Assembly (NCBI GenBank): GCA_041695085.1 | Contig: JBGFRO010000050.1 | Location: 62,001-126,000, forward strand | DNA from: DYFT01 sp041695085 | Lineage (GTDB): Bacteria; Bacteroidota; Ignavibacteria; UBA10030 | Direction of reading: 5' to 3' | DNA length: 64,000 bases | Shown: one piece after another, positions 8,517 through 16,587 of the stretch | Position numbering within the stretch: position 1 is the first letter of the stretch | Layout: each line of letters starts with the position of its first letter | Notes under the pieces: generated by a model | What the model saw: only the letters and a program-made list of their open reading frames with translations | Databases searched by the model: none | Told to the model about the DNA's origin: nothing | Made by a program: the position numbers and the translations under genes

Positions 8517-9823
8517 TTCCTCTTGAAGACAAGACCGAGCGGTACGCCCTCGAACCCGAAATGTTCACGCAATCTGTTTGCGAGATACCGTTTATAAGTC
8601 TCCTGCACAAGCTTCGGCTCGTTGCAGAAAAAAGCGAACATCGGTGGACGGGTCTTGAGCTGGGTGATGAACTTGATTTTAATTTCTTTTGGGGAGGACG
8701 ATTTGGGAGGGTTACGCTCGATCTCGGGAAGCATCCGCTCGTTCAACTCGCTTGTGCTAATCCGTTTTCGTTGCTCGACATCGATCCGTTGAGCGATATC
8801 GATAATGCGATAAATGCGTTGCTTCGTCAGAGCCGAAATAAAGACGATGGGGAGAAAATCATATTGACCGAGCTTCTCCTTGATGAAGAGTTCGTAGGCG
8901 CGAGCCGTACTGGTCTCTTTCTCGATAAGATCCCATTTGTTGACGGCGATGAGGGCGGAACGATGTCGCTCCATGGTTGCTTCTACAATGTGGAGGTCTT
9001 GGTGATCGATCCCCCGCTTTGCATCGAAGAGGATGATGGCAACATCACAACGCTCGATGCTCTTGAGCGTTCGCAGTGCGCTGAAGAATTCAATGCTCTC
9101 ATTTACGCGACTTCGCTTCCTGAGTCCAGCCGTATCGATCAGCACGAATTCGCGTTTGTTATACCTCAGAATGGAATCGACCGGATCACGGGTGGTTCCC
9201 GGCACCTCCGTCACGACCTGCCGTGTCGTGCCGAGAAGAGCATTGACAAGCGACGACTTCCCAACATTCGGCTTTCCGATGATGGCGAGTTGGAAGCGCT
9301 CCTCCTCTGCTTGCGCTGCACCGTTGAGGGGAAATATCGAGGTCACCGTATCGAGAAAATCCCCCACTCTTCTCCCAGCGAGAGCCGAGACGAGGATCGG
9401 CACCCCAAGTCCAAGTCCGAAGAACTCGTGACCGAGTATTTCCTTTTTTGCCGAATCGATCTTGTTTACGACAAGATAGACCGGCTTTTTGGATTTTCGA
9501 AGGATCTGGGCGATTTCGCGATCGAGGGGAGCGACGCCTGCTTCACCATCCACGACAAAAACGACCAGATCGGCCTCATCAATAGCAATCTGTGCCTGCT
9601 CGCGGATGGCTCGTTCGAAGATGTCCTTCGACTCCGGTACAAATCCGCCCGTATCGACAATCGTGAAGCGCTTTCCCGCCCATTCAGCCTCGGCATACCT
9701 ACGATCACGCGTCACACCGGGAAAATCGTGCACGATGGCGTCTCGTTTTCCGAGAATTCGGTTGAAGAGCGTCGATTTTCCGACGTTCGGACGGCCAATG
9801 ATTGCAATGATGTTAGAAGGCAT
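8513..9823 (-). CDS. der: GTPase Der (EngA), ribosome assembly
   Basis: A double-GTPase factor for maturation of the 50S subunit. The 436 residues carry two G domains, the first with IIGRPNVGKSTLFNRILG, DTGGF and NKID, the second with IIGKPNVGKSSLVNALLG, DTAGL and NKWD. A C-terminal KH-like domain ends in FEGVPLGLVFKRK. Length and order are standard. It is first in the der-flavoprotein-upp-TPR unit. Confidence 0.97.
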   Translation of the reverse strand: MPSNIIAIIGRPNVGKSTLFNRILGKRDAIVHDFPGVTRDRRYAEAEWAGKRFTIVDTGGFVPESKDIFERAIREQAQIAIDEADLVVFVVDGEAGVAPLDREIAQILRKSKKPVYLVVNKIDSAKKEILGHEFFGLGLGVPILVSALAGRRVGDFLDTVTSIFPLNGAAQAEEERFQLAIIGKPNVGKSSLVNALLGTTRQVVTEVPGTTRDPVDSILRYNKREFVLIDTAGLRKRSRVNESIEFFSALRTLKSIERCDVAIILFDAKRGIDHQDLHIVEATMERHRSALIAVNKWDLIEKETSTARAYELFIKEKLGQYDFLPIVFISALTKQRIYRIIDIAQRIDVEQRKRISTSELNERMLPEIERNPPKSSSPKEIKIKFITQLKTRPPMFAFFCNEPKLVQETYKRYLANRLREHFGFEGVPLGLVFKRK

Positions 9824-9846
9824 ACATACTGATTGATTGGCGAGCG

Positions 9847-9875
9847 CAAAGTAGCCAAAAATGGCTTGAGTTTCA
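9847..9875 (-). promoter_or_regulatory. Predicted promoter for der
   Basis: TTGAAA, 17 bp, TACTTT on the minus strand, with initiation near 9840 and a leader of about 17 nt. The -10 box is weaker than in other sites of this window. Confidence 0.4.
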
Positions 9876-10014
9876 ATGAAGCGGAAGAGGACCTTGATTC
9901 CGACAGAGAGGCGTGCGCTGTCGTAGGTTCGCAGAACTACATCCGTTCGAAATGGACGGACTCTTCTTCACCGCAGAGGTGAACGTCATGACTCGCAACG
10001 CGAGAATCCGCTCG

Positions 10015-10062
10015 CCACTTTTCTTTTCCGAAAAGAAAAGTGGCACAAAAGAAAACGTGCCA
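10015..10062. repeat. 29-nt perfect palindrome with an adjacent small hairpin
   Basis: Positions 10015-10043 form an inverted repeat with 14-nt arms around a single central C; the left arm is CCACTTTTCTTTTC. Immediately overlapping, TGGCAC (10041-10046) and GTGCCA (10057-10062) form a second stem around an A-rich loop. Only one copy is in the window. It could be an intergenic palindromic repeat of REP type, a bidirectional terminator or a remnant of a mobile element. Confidence 0.6.
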
Positions 10063-10150
10063 TGATTTCGACACCCTCCCGCTTGCTCCACTTAAGTTCT
10101 AACGACTCTTTAAATCGGAGTTGAGGAGAGGATAGATGGAGGTGGGAAAG

Positions 10151-10225
10151 TCGGGGCGGCGAGATTCGAACTCGCGACCTCTTGGTCCCGAACCAAGCGC
10201 GCTAGCCAGGCTGCGCCACGCCCCG
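10151..10225 (-). tRNA. tRNA-Pro (CGG)
   Basis: The minus strand folds as a complete cloverleaf. The acceptor CGGGGCG pairs with CGCCCCG, the anticodon stem CTTGG/CCAAG encloses the loop TTCGGGA with anticodon CGG, and the T arm is GCGAG-TTCGAAT-CTCGC. The discriminator is A and CCA is not encoded. It lies downstream of miaA and has its own predicted promoter. Confidence 0.96.
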
Positions 10226-10278
10226 TTTTTCACAGCGCATCAACTTACGAACCGATAGTGCCGTACAAATGGCGAGCC

Positions 10279-10307
10279 AATATAGCGATACGCGGCTCGA
10301 AAATCAA
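10279..10307 (-). promoter_or_regulatory. Predicted promoter for tRNA-Pro, -35 box built on the miaA stop codon
   Basis: TTGATT, 17 bp, TATATT on the minus strand. The TGA in TTGATT is the miaA stop codon (10304-10306). Initiation near 10272 would give a leader of about 46 nt before the tRNA. Confidence 0.55.
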
Positions 10308-11266
10308 TTACGTTTTTCAACGCGATCCCGATACCTTCGTACGATACGATCCGCAATATCCTTCATCTCACCTCCTGGCTTGAGTCGAATCCACCGGATT
10401 CGCGCATCCGAACGAAACCACGTGAGCTGTCGTTTCGCAAACCGTCTCGTGTTTTGTTTGATCCATTCGATGGCTTGATCGAGCGTGCATTTCCCCTCAA
10501 GGTAGTCAAACAGTTCCTTGTAGCCGACGGAATTCAGCGCGTTCAATCGTCGATCATATCCTCGTTCCCGCAACATCTCTACCTCCTGCACGAAACCGAG
10601 CGCCATCATCGCATCGACACGGCGGTGAATGCGTGTGTGGAGTTCATTTCGCTCCCAGAGTAATCCAAATTGGAGCACTTCAAAATCCGGAGCGGTCTCC
10701 TGTTGAGCATGGAACTCTGACATGGGCCGACCCGTCGCGTAATACACTTCAAGCGCACGGATCACTTGACGAGCCTTCACTTGCTTCATGGCGGACGCTC
10801 CTTTCGCATCGACCCTTTTCAATTCCTCAAACAAAGCGTCCAGCCCTTCCGCTTCGAGCCGTGTTTCGAGTCGCTGCCGAATAACCGGGTCTTTTCCCGG
10901 TCCTCCGAACAGCCCGTCGACAAACGCTCTCACGTACAACCCCGAACCGCCTACAAGAATCGGCGTCTTTCTTTGCGTAAAAACTGAACTTGCCACTTCA
11001 CGCGCCTCCACCCCGAATCGGCCCGCGTTGTACTCCTCAGCCGGATCGAGGATGTCAATAAAATGATGAACCACACGTGCCCGCTCCTCCCGACTGGGTT
11101 TCGCTGTACCGACATCAAGGTATTTATAGAGTTGCCGGGAGTCCGCTGAAATGATCTCGGCATCGAGATATTCCGCTATCAGAAGCGAGAGTGGGGTTTT
11201 ACCGGAAGCGGTAGGACCAACGATGGCGATGCAGACACGTCCAGGGTCAAATCGATGCGGGGACAT
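10304..11266 (-). CDS. miaA: tRNA dimethylallyltransferase
   Basis: MiaA adds a dimethylallyl group to N6 of A37 in tRNAs reading UNN codons, which uses DMAPP from the pathway that contains IspH. The 320 residues include the P-loop IAIVGPTASGKTPLSLL, SADSRQLYKYLDVGTAKP, the VGGSGLYVRAFVDGLFGGP loop and RRLNALNSVGYKELFDYLEG near residue 245. The C-terminal RFAKRQLTWFRSDARIRW is the tRNA-binding region. The Pro after GKT is slightly unusual. It follows pcm by 54 nt. Confidence 0.96.
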   Translation of the reverse strand: MSPHRFDPGRVCIAIVGPTASGKTPLSLLIAEYLDAEIISADSRQLYKYLDVGTAKPSREERARVVHHFIDILDPAEEYNAGRFGVEAREVASSVFTQRKTPILVGGSGLYVRAFVDGLFGGPGKDPVIRQRLETRLEAEGLDALFEELKRVDAKGASAMKQVKARQVIRALEVYYATGRPMSEFHAQQETAPDFEVLQFGLLWERNELHTRIHRRVDAMMALGFVQEVEMLRERGYDRRLNALNSVGYKELFDYLEGKCTLDQAIEWIKQNTRRFAKRQLTWFRSDARIRWIRLKPGGEMKDIADRIVRRYRDRVEKRN

Positions 11267-11320
11267 TTAACACAACAGACTTACGACGCGTGAAAAGAGA
11301 GATTTCATCTTCATTCCCAC

Positions 11321-11962
11321 CTACTTTCCGTTCCATCCTTTTTTGCCGATAAGCGGGACAAACTTAAAACCGCGGACCTCCTTCGTTTCCAACACATCCC
11401 CCTTTTTCGTGATGACACGGAGGTTTTGCGTCTCAAGATCACCGACCGGAATGACCAACTTTCCGCCGTCGGCGAGTTGCTGGAGCAAAGGTTCCGGAAC
11501 ATCCGGTGCGGCAGCTGTGACGATAATTCCGTCGTACGGTGCAAACTCCGTCCATCCCACTGTGCCGTCTCCACCCCGCGACGCGATTCGGTACCCCAGT
11601 CGTTCAAAAAGTTTACGAGCATCAAGCAAGAGATCGAGATGACGTTCAATGGTAAACACGCGGCATCCCATTTCCGCCAAAATCGCCGCCTGATACCCCG
11701 AGCCTGTCCCGATTTCCAATACCTTGCTCCCCGCCTTTGGGGAAAGCTCTTGCGTCATAAACGCCACGGTGTATGGTTGAGAAATGGTCTGCGAGAGCCC
11801 GATCGGTAGCGCTGTATCCTCATATGATTTATTGATGAAAGGTCCGGTCACGAACAGATGACGCTCCACTTTCCACATCGCCTGGAGCACGCGTTCGTCG
11901 GTGATGCCTCGCTCCTTGAGCAGCGCGATCATTTCAACGCGTTCGTCGTCGAATCTCCCCAT
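11321..11962 (-). CDS. pcm: Protein-L-isoaspartate O-methyltransferase
   Basis: Repairs isoaspartyl residues in aged proteins using SAM. From the ATG at 11962 the protein has 213 residues: MGRFDDERVEMIALLKERG, then AYEDTALPIG-like SYEDTALPIGLSQTISQPY, the SAM motif VLEIGTGSGYQAAILAEMG and YDGIIVTAAAPDVPEPLL. I chose this start because the preceding glycosyltransferase stop and this ATG form TAATG (1-nt overlap). The longer in-frame extension to 12010 would run into that gene. Confidence 0.94.
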   Translation of the reverse strand: MGRFDDERVEMIALLKERGITDERVLQAMWKVERHLFVTGPFINKSYEDTALPIGLSQTISQPYTVAFMTQELSPKAGSKVLEIGTGSGYQAAILAEMGCRVFTIERHLDLLLDARKLFERLGYRIASRGGDGTVGWTEFAPYDGIIVTAAAPDVPEPLLQQLADGGKLVIPVGDLETQNLRVITKKGDVLETKEVRGFKFVPLIGKKGWNGK

Positions 11963-12624
11963 TAATACTCCCTCAACAACAGCTGGAGAAACCGTTTGGT
12001 GGTGAACCAATGTGTCATGTGACTGCGCTCCTTACCATAGATGGTAGAAATCGGGACGAATTCGATACGGAATCCTTTCCGTGCCGCTTTCAGGAGAAGC
12101 TCTGTCTCCATTTCATATCCATCAGCTTCAAGCTCGATCGACTCGATCACTTCCCTCCCGATGAGTCGAAAACCGGATTGGCTGTCAAGAATGTCTTGAC
12201 CGGTCCGTGCCGAAACAAGAAACGAGGTAATGCTGTTCGATGCACGGCGGTGCAACGGCATGGCAGAGTTCTTACGTTGACGAGCCCCGATCACGAGTTG
12301 AGCGCCTCGTTGGGAACGGGCGGCGAAAAATAATGGTACTTCTTCGGGTAAGTGCTGGAGGTCGGCATCCATCGTCACCGCGGCATCGAATTGAACAAGA
12401 GTACGCAGGAACTGAAATCCTGTCTTGAGTGCCGCCCCCTTACCGCGATTGGATGTATGACGAAGGACGCGCACGCTCACGGATTCCGCCGCTGATCCCG
12501 TTCCGTCCGTTGAACCGTCATCGATTACACAGATCCTCTCGCTTGGTACGAGAACAAGGAGCCGCGAGAGCAACTCCGGCAAGGTCGCGGCGGCATTGAA
12601 CGCGGGAATCAGGACTATCGTCAT
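11962..12624 (-). CDS. Family 2 glycosyltransferase (dolichol/polyprenyl-phosphate sugar transferase-like)
   Basis: 220 residues of GT-A fold: TIVLIPAFNAAATLPELLSR, VIDDGSTDGTGSAAES, the ASNRGKGAAL-like TSNRGKGAALKTGF and the metal-binding TMDADLQHLPEEV, then SQSGFRLIGREV. This resembles the DPM1-like enzymes that transfer a sugar from a nucleotide to a polyprenyl phosphate. There is no C-terminal membrane domain, so it is the soluble short form. Donor and acceptor cannot be read from sequence. It overlaps folP by 4 nt and pcm by 1 nt. Confidence 0.85.
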   Translation of the reverse strand: MTIVLIPAFNAAATLPELLSRLLVLVPSERICVIDDGSTDGTGSAAESVSVRVLRHTSNRGKGAALKTGFQFLRTLVQFDAAVTMDADLQHLPEEVPLFFAARSQRGAQLVIGARQRKNSAMPLHRRASNSITSFLVSARTGQDILDSQSGFRLIGREVIESIELEADGYEMETELLLKAARKGFRIEFVPISTIYGKERSHMTHWFTTKRFLQLLLREY

Positions 12625-13478
12625 ACCGCCATGCGCCTGATTGCATCCGTCACCTTCGCCACGCGCTTCATTGCACGAACGTCATGCACCCGGACAATGT
12701 GGGCACCGTGGAGAATGCTCGCTGCCACCGCAGCTGCGGTACCTTCGAGACGCTCCTCCACAGGGAGGTCCAGAATCATCCCGATAAAAGACTTCCGCGA
12801 CGGACCCACCAGAACGGGATATCCTAAATCGTGCAGCACGTTGAGTTCACGCAGTAACGTAAGATTATGATGTAGTTGCTTTCCGAAACCGATTCCCGGA
12901 TCCACAACGATTTGGTCTATCCCCTCGTTGCGACAAGCTTCCGCCCGGTCTTTCAGAAAATTCCGAACTTCCTTTGTCACATCTCCATAGGATGGATTCG
13001 ATTGCATCGTTTTGGGCCTCCCCTTCATGTGCATCAACACTATCGTTGCCTTCTCGCGGGCGACGAGCGAAAGGAGAGCAGGATCAAACCGTCCCGCACT
13101 GATGTCATTTACCATCGTTGCACCGGCATCGAGAGCCGCGGAGGCAACTTCCGATTTGTACGTGTCGATAGAGATCGGAACCCGCACCCTCTTGGCCAGT
13201 TCCGCCACGACCGGAACCGTACGCCGCAGTTCTTCCTCAGGCGGGACTGGCTCAGAACCGGGGCGTGTTGATTCGCCGCCTACATCGATAAAATCTGCCC
13301 CCTCTTCGACCATTTGCATCGCCCGCTCGATCGCACGCTCGGCCTCAAAGAACTTTCCACCATCCGAAAAAGAATCCGGCGTGACATTCAAGACTCCCAT
13401 TATGTGCGTCCTGGATGCCAGATCGTAAACAACCGATCCAAATCTGAAAGTCAGACCCGTCCCGGGATCAGTGGACAT
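12621..13478 (-). CDS. folP: Dihydropteroate synthase
   Basis: Condenses p-aminobenzoate with the pterin pyrophosphate in folate synthesis. The 285-residue protein has the two signature blocks IMGVLNVTPDSFSDGGKF near residue 26 and FIDVGGESTRPGSEPVPPEE near 61. These are followed by MVNDISAG, VDPGIGFGKQLHHNLTLL and LVGPSRKSFIGMILD, with the C-terminal RVHDVRAMKRV. All ligand residues seem intact. It starts an overlapping folP-glycosyltransferase-pcm-miaA group. Confidence 0.96.
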   Translation of the reverse strand: MSTDPGTGLTFRFGSVVYDLASRTHIMGVLNVTPDSFSDGGKFFEAERAIERAMQMVEEGADFIDVGGESTRPGSEPVPPEEELRRTVPVVAELAKRVRVPISIDTYKSEVASAALDAGATMVNDISAGRFDPALLSLVAREKATIVLMHMKGRPKTMQSNPSYGDVTKEVRNFLKDRAEACRNEGIDQIVVDPGIGFGKQLHHNLTLLRELNVLHDLGYPVLVGPSRKSFIGMILDLPVEERLEGTAAAVAASILHGAHIVRVHDVRAMKRVAKVTDAIRRMAV

Positions 13479-13571
13479 AGGTGGAGGTGCATTTGTGCAG
13501 ATGCGCTTTGGAATTGAAACCGCGATGTACCGATCGATTGGAGAGTCGGAGCCGAGGAGAAGAGGGGAATT

Positions 13572-13763
13572 CTACGGTTCGCTGCACGAATGGTAGAATC
13601 CGCACTTCGGACAGACCAACTTGCATTGACGGCTCTCCAGAAGAGTGCCGCAGTTGACGCAGTATTGCCAATAATGTGTCGGGTCAGATGGACAAGACGA
13701 GTATGTGAGTTCGTCAGGTCGTTGGCTACCGTTGGACAATGGCATAGGCGAAAATACGTACAT
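13572..13763 (-). CDS. Small zinc-ribbon protein, function unknown
   Basis: 63 residues ending in a dense cysteine domain: YCVNCGTLLESRQCKLVC, then PKCGFYHSCSEP. The CxxC pairs C35/C38 and C51/C54 can hold one zinc ion, and C24, C47 and C60 add further thiols. The N-terminal 30 residues look unstructured. It starts 28 nt after the M28 peptidase stop on the same strand, so it is likely cotranscribed. Such ribbons bind nucleic acid or protein partners; no role can be assigned. ATG at 13763, or Met7 as an alternative start. Confidence 0.65.
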   Translation of the reverse strand: MYVFSPMPLSNGSQRPDELTYSSCPSDPTHYWQYCVNCGTLLESRQCKLVCPKCGFYHSCSEP

Positions 13764-13791
13764 TGTGTCGCGATGTCAAGACGGCTTGCCG

Positions 13792-15246
13792 CTACCACGC
13801 AAGTCGGAGCAAAGCAATACCAACCGCTTTCACAGCCCACGTCATGTTGAATGGCTCCCGTTCCGTGGTTCGTTCCGGGATATCGAGTGAGGAGTGGTAA
13901 TATGCGGAGAAGTCGATATAGACCGTGTCTCGCGGTCCTTTCCATGCTTTCGAATTCCATCCTACCGTCTGGGGAAGACGTTTCAGTTCGTTCCATGCCC
14001 CCGTATAGATCGTCACAGACGGAATTTCAACTTCTGGCACACGAAGTCGGCGAAGCCATGAAGGAAGAAACACATACGAATCTGTTCCCCCCTGTGATGG
14101 GTTGGTGGTCGCTTCTTCCCAAAACCCCCGCTTTCCCACGTATTCCTCACCTATCTGCTCCAGCGTCCTTAAGAGCCGAGCGTTGTGTTCGATATCATTC
14201 GATTCAAAGTAGAGACAATTGCGTGTCGCACCCGTACCGATTTCGTCGTAATTCAACACTGCTTGAATTTTTTCCAATTCATCCGCATAGCTTCGCACGT
14301 AATGCTGGGTAGAGTAGATTTCTGCTCCCCAGACGATGAATTTCATTGAATGCTCGGGTTGCGGAATCACACGAGTGCGCACCATGCCTCCCAACGTTCT
14401 TGCTAACTCAACCACACCTGCAACTCCGGAAGCATTGTCGTCAGCCCCGGGTCCCCCTGAATCTGAATCGCCGTGCGCACAAATGAGGTAATAGGAGTCC
14501 TTTTTCCCCCGAAGCGTCGCAACAACGGTCTTGGGCTTTCCCCGACTTGTTTTTGTCACCGCAGAGAATGAGATGACGATCCTCTCCCCCTTCTCCAAAG
14601 CAGAGAGCAGTACGTCACCGTTGTTCCTTGAAAGATTGAACAGAGGAACGCGATTGGTTTCAGATGGTTTCAGGTTCTCGATCAATGCCCAATCGGTATA
14701 TGCGCCGGGGAGACGAGGCGAGATCAGAAGCAAAGCACTCACTCCTGCGTCTGCGAGTCGCTGATACTGACGGTCAGTAGGACTCGACTCCAGCAGGATT
14801 GCTTTTCCCTGAAGGGAATCGTCTTCAAGGTCCTCCCAGGAAGGCAAGCCGACGAGCTCCGCTTTCGTCGCCGCCGCCGATGGTGAGAAACCGGCCAGCC
14901 ATTCGTTCTTAATCAGGCGCCTCAGCCCTTTCGGTTCTTCCACTCGAAGACTCCACGATGAATGGGCAAAGACTAGCCGCTCGGGTTCTTCGAACACGTC
15001 TACCTCCAGTCCGAACGATTTGAACTTTCGTTCGAGGTACGACACCGCGCGGTCACCCGATTCCGTGCCACCCCAGCGGTTGCCGAGTTTGACCAGTTCC
15101 CGCACAGTGGTAAGAAGTCGGTGTTGCGAGACGCGCGAAGCAAACCGCGTTTCGACCACAGCCTGAGCGTGGATGAATTGGAGAGCGACTGCGAGCAGAA
15201 AAAGGAGTCGAGTCGAAAGGGGGCGCAAGTATTTTATCGCTAGCAT
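13792..15246 (-). CDS. Exported M28-family peptidase, one metal ligand apparently replaced
   Basis: 484 residues with a signal peptide (about 1-28), a PA-like insert (about 125-235) and an M28 aminopeptidase domain. The zinc-binding set is mostly present: H258 in CAHGDSDSG, D270 in GADDNASG, D334 in LNYDEIG and H451 in YYHSSLD. The usual Glu-Glu pair after the FxxWGAE strand reads E309-I310, so the general base is kept but the second Glu, normally a zinc ligand, is Ile. The protein may therefore be catalytically altered or bind one metal. It is followed by the zinc ribbon. Confidence 0.83.
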   Translation of the reverse strand: MLAIKYLRPLSTRLLFLLAVALQFIHAQAVVETRFASRVSQHRLLTTVRELVKLGNRWGGTESGDRAVSYLERKFKSFGLEVDVFEEPERLVFAHSSWSLRVEEPKGLRRLIKNEWLAGFSPSAAATKAELVGLPSWEDLEDDSLQGKAILLESSPTDRQYQRLADAGVSALLLISPRLPGAYTDWALIENLKPSETNRVPLFNLSRNNGDVLLSALEKGERIVISFSAVTKTSRGKPKTVVATLRGKKDSYYLICAHGDSDSGGPGADDNASGVAGVVELARTLGGMVRTRVIPQPEHSMKFIVWGAEIYSTQHYVRSYADELEKIQAVLNYDEIGTGATRNCLYFESNDIEHNARLLRTLEQIGEEYVGKRGFWEEATTNPSQGGTDSYVFLPSWLRRLRVPEVEIPSVTIYTGAWNELKRLPQTVGWNSKAWKGPRDTVYIDFSAYYHSSLDIPERTTEREPFNMTWAVKAVGIALLRLAW

Positions 15247-15303
15247 GTCACGGTCGATGATCGGTGCGGGGTGATGTTAGCGAATTCTCCGGCGAGGAGC
15301 AAA

Positions 15304-15335
15304 CAAAAAAGGGTCGGAGCGTCCATCTCCAACCC
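15304..15335 (-). terminator. Rho-independent terminator after superoxide dismutase
   Basis: On the minus strand GGGTTGGAG and CTCCGACCC pair (one T-G wobble) around a 7-nt loop, followed by six T residues. It lies about 75 nt after the sod stop and probably ends the SUF-sod transcription unit. Confidence 0.75.
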
Positions 15336-15410
15336 TTTCCTTCATCTATGGCCTCCAAACGCGATGAGCCGCGTTCGAAACCGAGTATGAGTTTGTCGAC
15401 TCTGTATCTG

Positions 15411-16040
15411 TTATTTCACGGCGTACTTCTTGAAGCGTTCGTTAATGCGCCCCCAGTGTAAGTTCCCCAGGAAGTTATCGATGTATTTTGCACGACCGGG
15501 ACCATCTTTGTGATAGTAGGCGTGCTCAAACACATCGCAGGCAATAAGAGGAACCCCGCCCCAAATCGCACCGTACTGATGTTCATCAACTGTCACATTT
15601 AGCAATCGACCAGAGTAGAGCCGGTCGTAGACCAGCAATCCCCAACCGCTCAGCTTTGCCGACACCGCTCCGGCTTTAAAGTCCGCTTTCCACGCATCAA
15701 ACGAACCGAACTCCTTCTCAAGCGCGGCTGTAATGTCGGGACCCTTTGCCGGATCGCCGTCGCCTCCCATCACCTCCCAATACACATCGTGCAACAGGGC
15801 ACCTGCGTGGTTCCATGTAAAGCGCCGCTTCAATTCGCCGATTACACTATAATTGCCGTTTGCTGCACCCCGGTCGGCCGATTCAAGAGCCTTCTCGATG
15901 TTGTTGAGTGCCGTCACGTAGCCTTTGTGATGAGTGTTGTAGTGCCAATCGGTTGTTTCCGGACTTACCACGGGTGCCAGAAGCGTTTTCGCTTCTTCGT
16001 CGGAGTAAGGTCGCGGAGTGAATTTCCATTCGTAAGCCAT
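15411..16040 (-). CDS. Superoxide dismutase (Fe/Mn family)
   Basis: 209 residues, usual length. An N-terminal helical hairpin domain with WHYNTHHKGYV carries the first metal histidine. The second lies in FTWNHAGALLHDVYWEVMG, and the C-terminal Asp and His lie in ACDVFEHAYYHKDGPGR. Iron versus manganese cannot be decided from these motifs alone. It has no signal peptide, so it is cytoplasmic. The gene follows sufT by 130 nt and precedes a terminator, which puts oxidative defence next to Fe-S assembly. Confidence 0.94.
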   Translation of the reverse strand: MAYEWKFTPRPYSDEEAKTLLAPVVSPETTDWHYNTHHKGYVTALNNIEKALESADRGAANGNYSVIGELKRRFTWNHAGALLHDVYWEVMGGDGDPAKGPDITAALEKEFGSFDAWKADFKAGAVSAKLSGWGLLVYDRLYSGRLLNVTVDEHQYGAIWGGVPLIACDVFEHAYYHKDGPGRAKYIDNFLGNLHWGRINERFKKYAVK

Positions 16041-16170
16041 AGTGGTGCTCCTTTCGCAGGTAGAGGATAGTAAGAGATTTGAGCAATACCGTCTGGTTTA
16101 GACTCTCTTCACCACACTTCGTTTCAGTTGTCATGTGTTGTGAGGATAACGCAGAGATGAAGAAGTCAAT

Positions 16171-16572
16171 TCAGATATTTAACATGAGGCGTGCTGCTTC
16201 GGACATCATGCTTGGATTCCACGTCGGTTCGAACGTCAAATCGATGTGTGCATTTTTGACGCCGTTCACCAGCATCACTTTCCGCCGTACGTCGGCGGCG
16301 ATCATAGGTCCCATTCCACATCCCGGCGCCGTCAACGTCATTCGCACGAAGACATTAGCTTCCTCGGGAATGGAATCGTCCACCTTCACGTCGTACACCA
16401 AACCGAGGTCGACGATGTTGACCGGGATTTCAGGGTCGTAGCATTCACGAAGTGCCTCCCAAACTTTTTCCTCGAGGGGGGTCTTCAATACCACCCGACG
16501 ACTCCCTGCCTGCATCTCCTTCGGATAGGCATCCGTCTTCTGCTCCGTCGCTTGTTGCAAAGAATCATCCAT
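16171..16572 (-). CDS. sufT: SufT / MIP18-family iron-sulfur assembly factor
   Basis: A DUF59 (MIP18) protein that helps mature Fe-S proteins, probably at the target-delivery stage. The domain spans about residues 30-133, with LRECYDPEIPVNIVDLGLVY, then TAPGCGMGPMIAADVRRKV carrying the conserved Cys, and a C-terminal FEPTWNPSMMSE. I chose the ATG at 16572 (133 residues) with GAGGAG 11 nt upstream; a GTG at 16584 sits too close to that site. It is the ninth gene of the SUF operon counted from the regulator. Confidence 0.9.
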   Translation of the reverse strand: MDDSLQQATEQKTDAYPKEMQAGSRRVVLKTPLEEKVWEALRECYDPEIPVNIVDLGLVYDVKVDDSIPEEANVFVRMTLTAPGCGMGPMIAADVRRKVMLVNGVKNAHIDLTFEPTWNPSMMSEAARLMLNI

Positions 16573-16587
16573 CACGCGCAACACTCC

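Larger units (their letters stand above)
9824..10150. other. Intergenic stretch without a supported gene; holds palindromic element and der promoter
   Basis: About 330 bases between der and tRNA-Pro. It holds the der promoter and a palindrome-rich element (listed separately). A 72-codon open frame on the minus strand (9873-10091) reads straight through the palindrome. It looks compositionally like a translated repeat rather than a protein, and I do not call it a gene. Confidence 0.5.

Noticed and set aside
8453..9832. A 459-codon open frame on the plus strand opposite der
   Set aside because: It lies wholly antisense to der, which has full GTPase motifs; the antisense reading has no domain character and is a product of codon bias.
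9873..10091. A 72-codon minus-strand frame across the palindrome
   Set aside because: It reads through a perfect palindrome and looks like a translated repeat; no ribosome site or family match.
16041..16170. A promoter between sufT and sod
   Set aside because: TTGACT with TATCCT has only 15 bp spacing and poor sequence; readthrough from the SUF operon is as likely.
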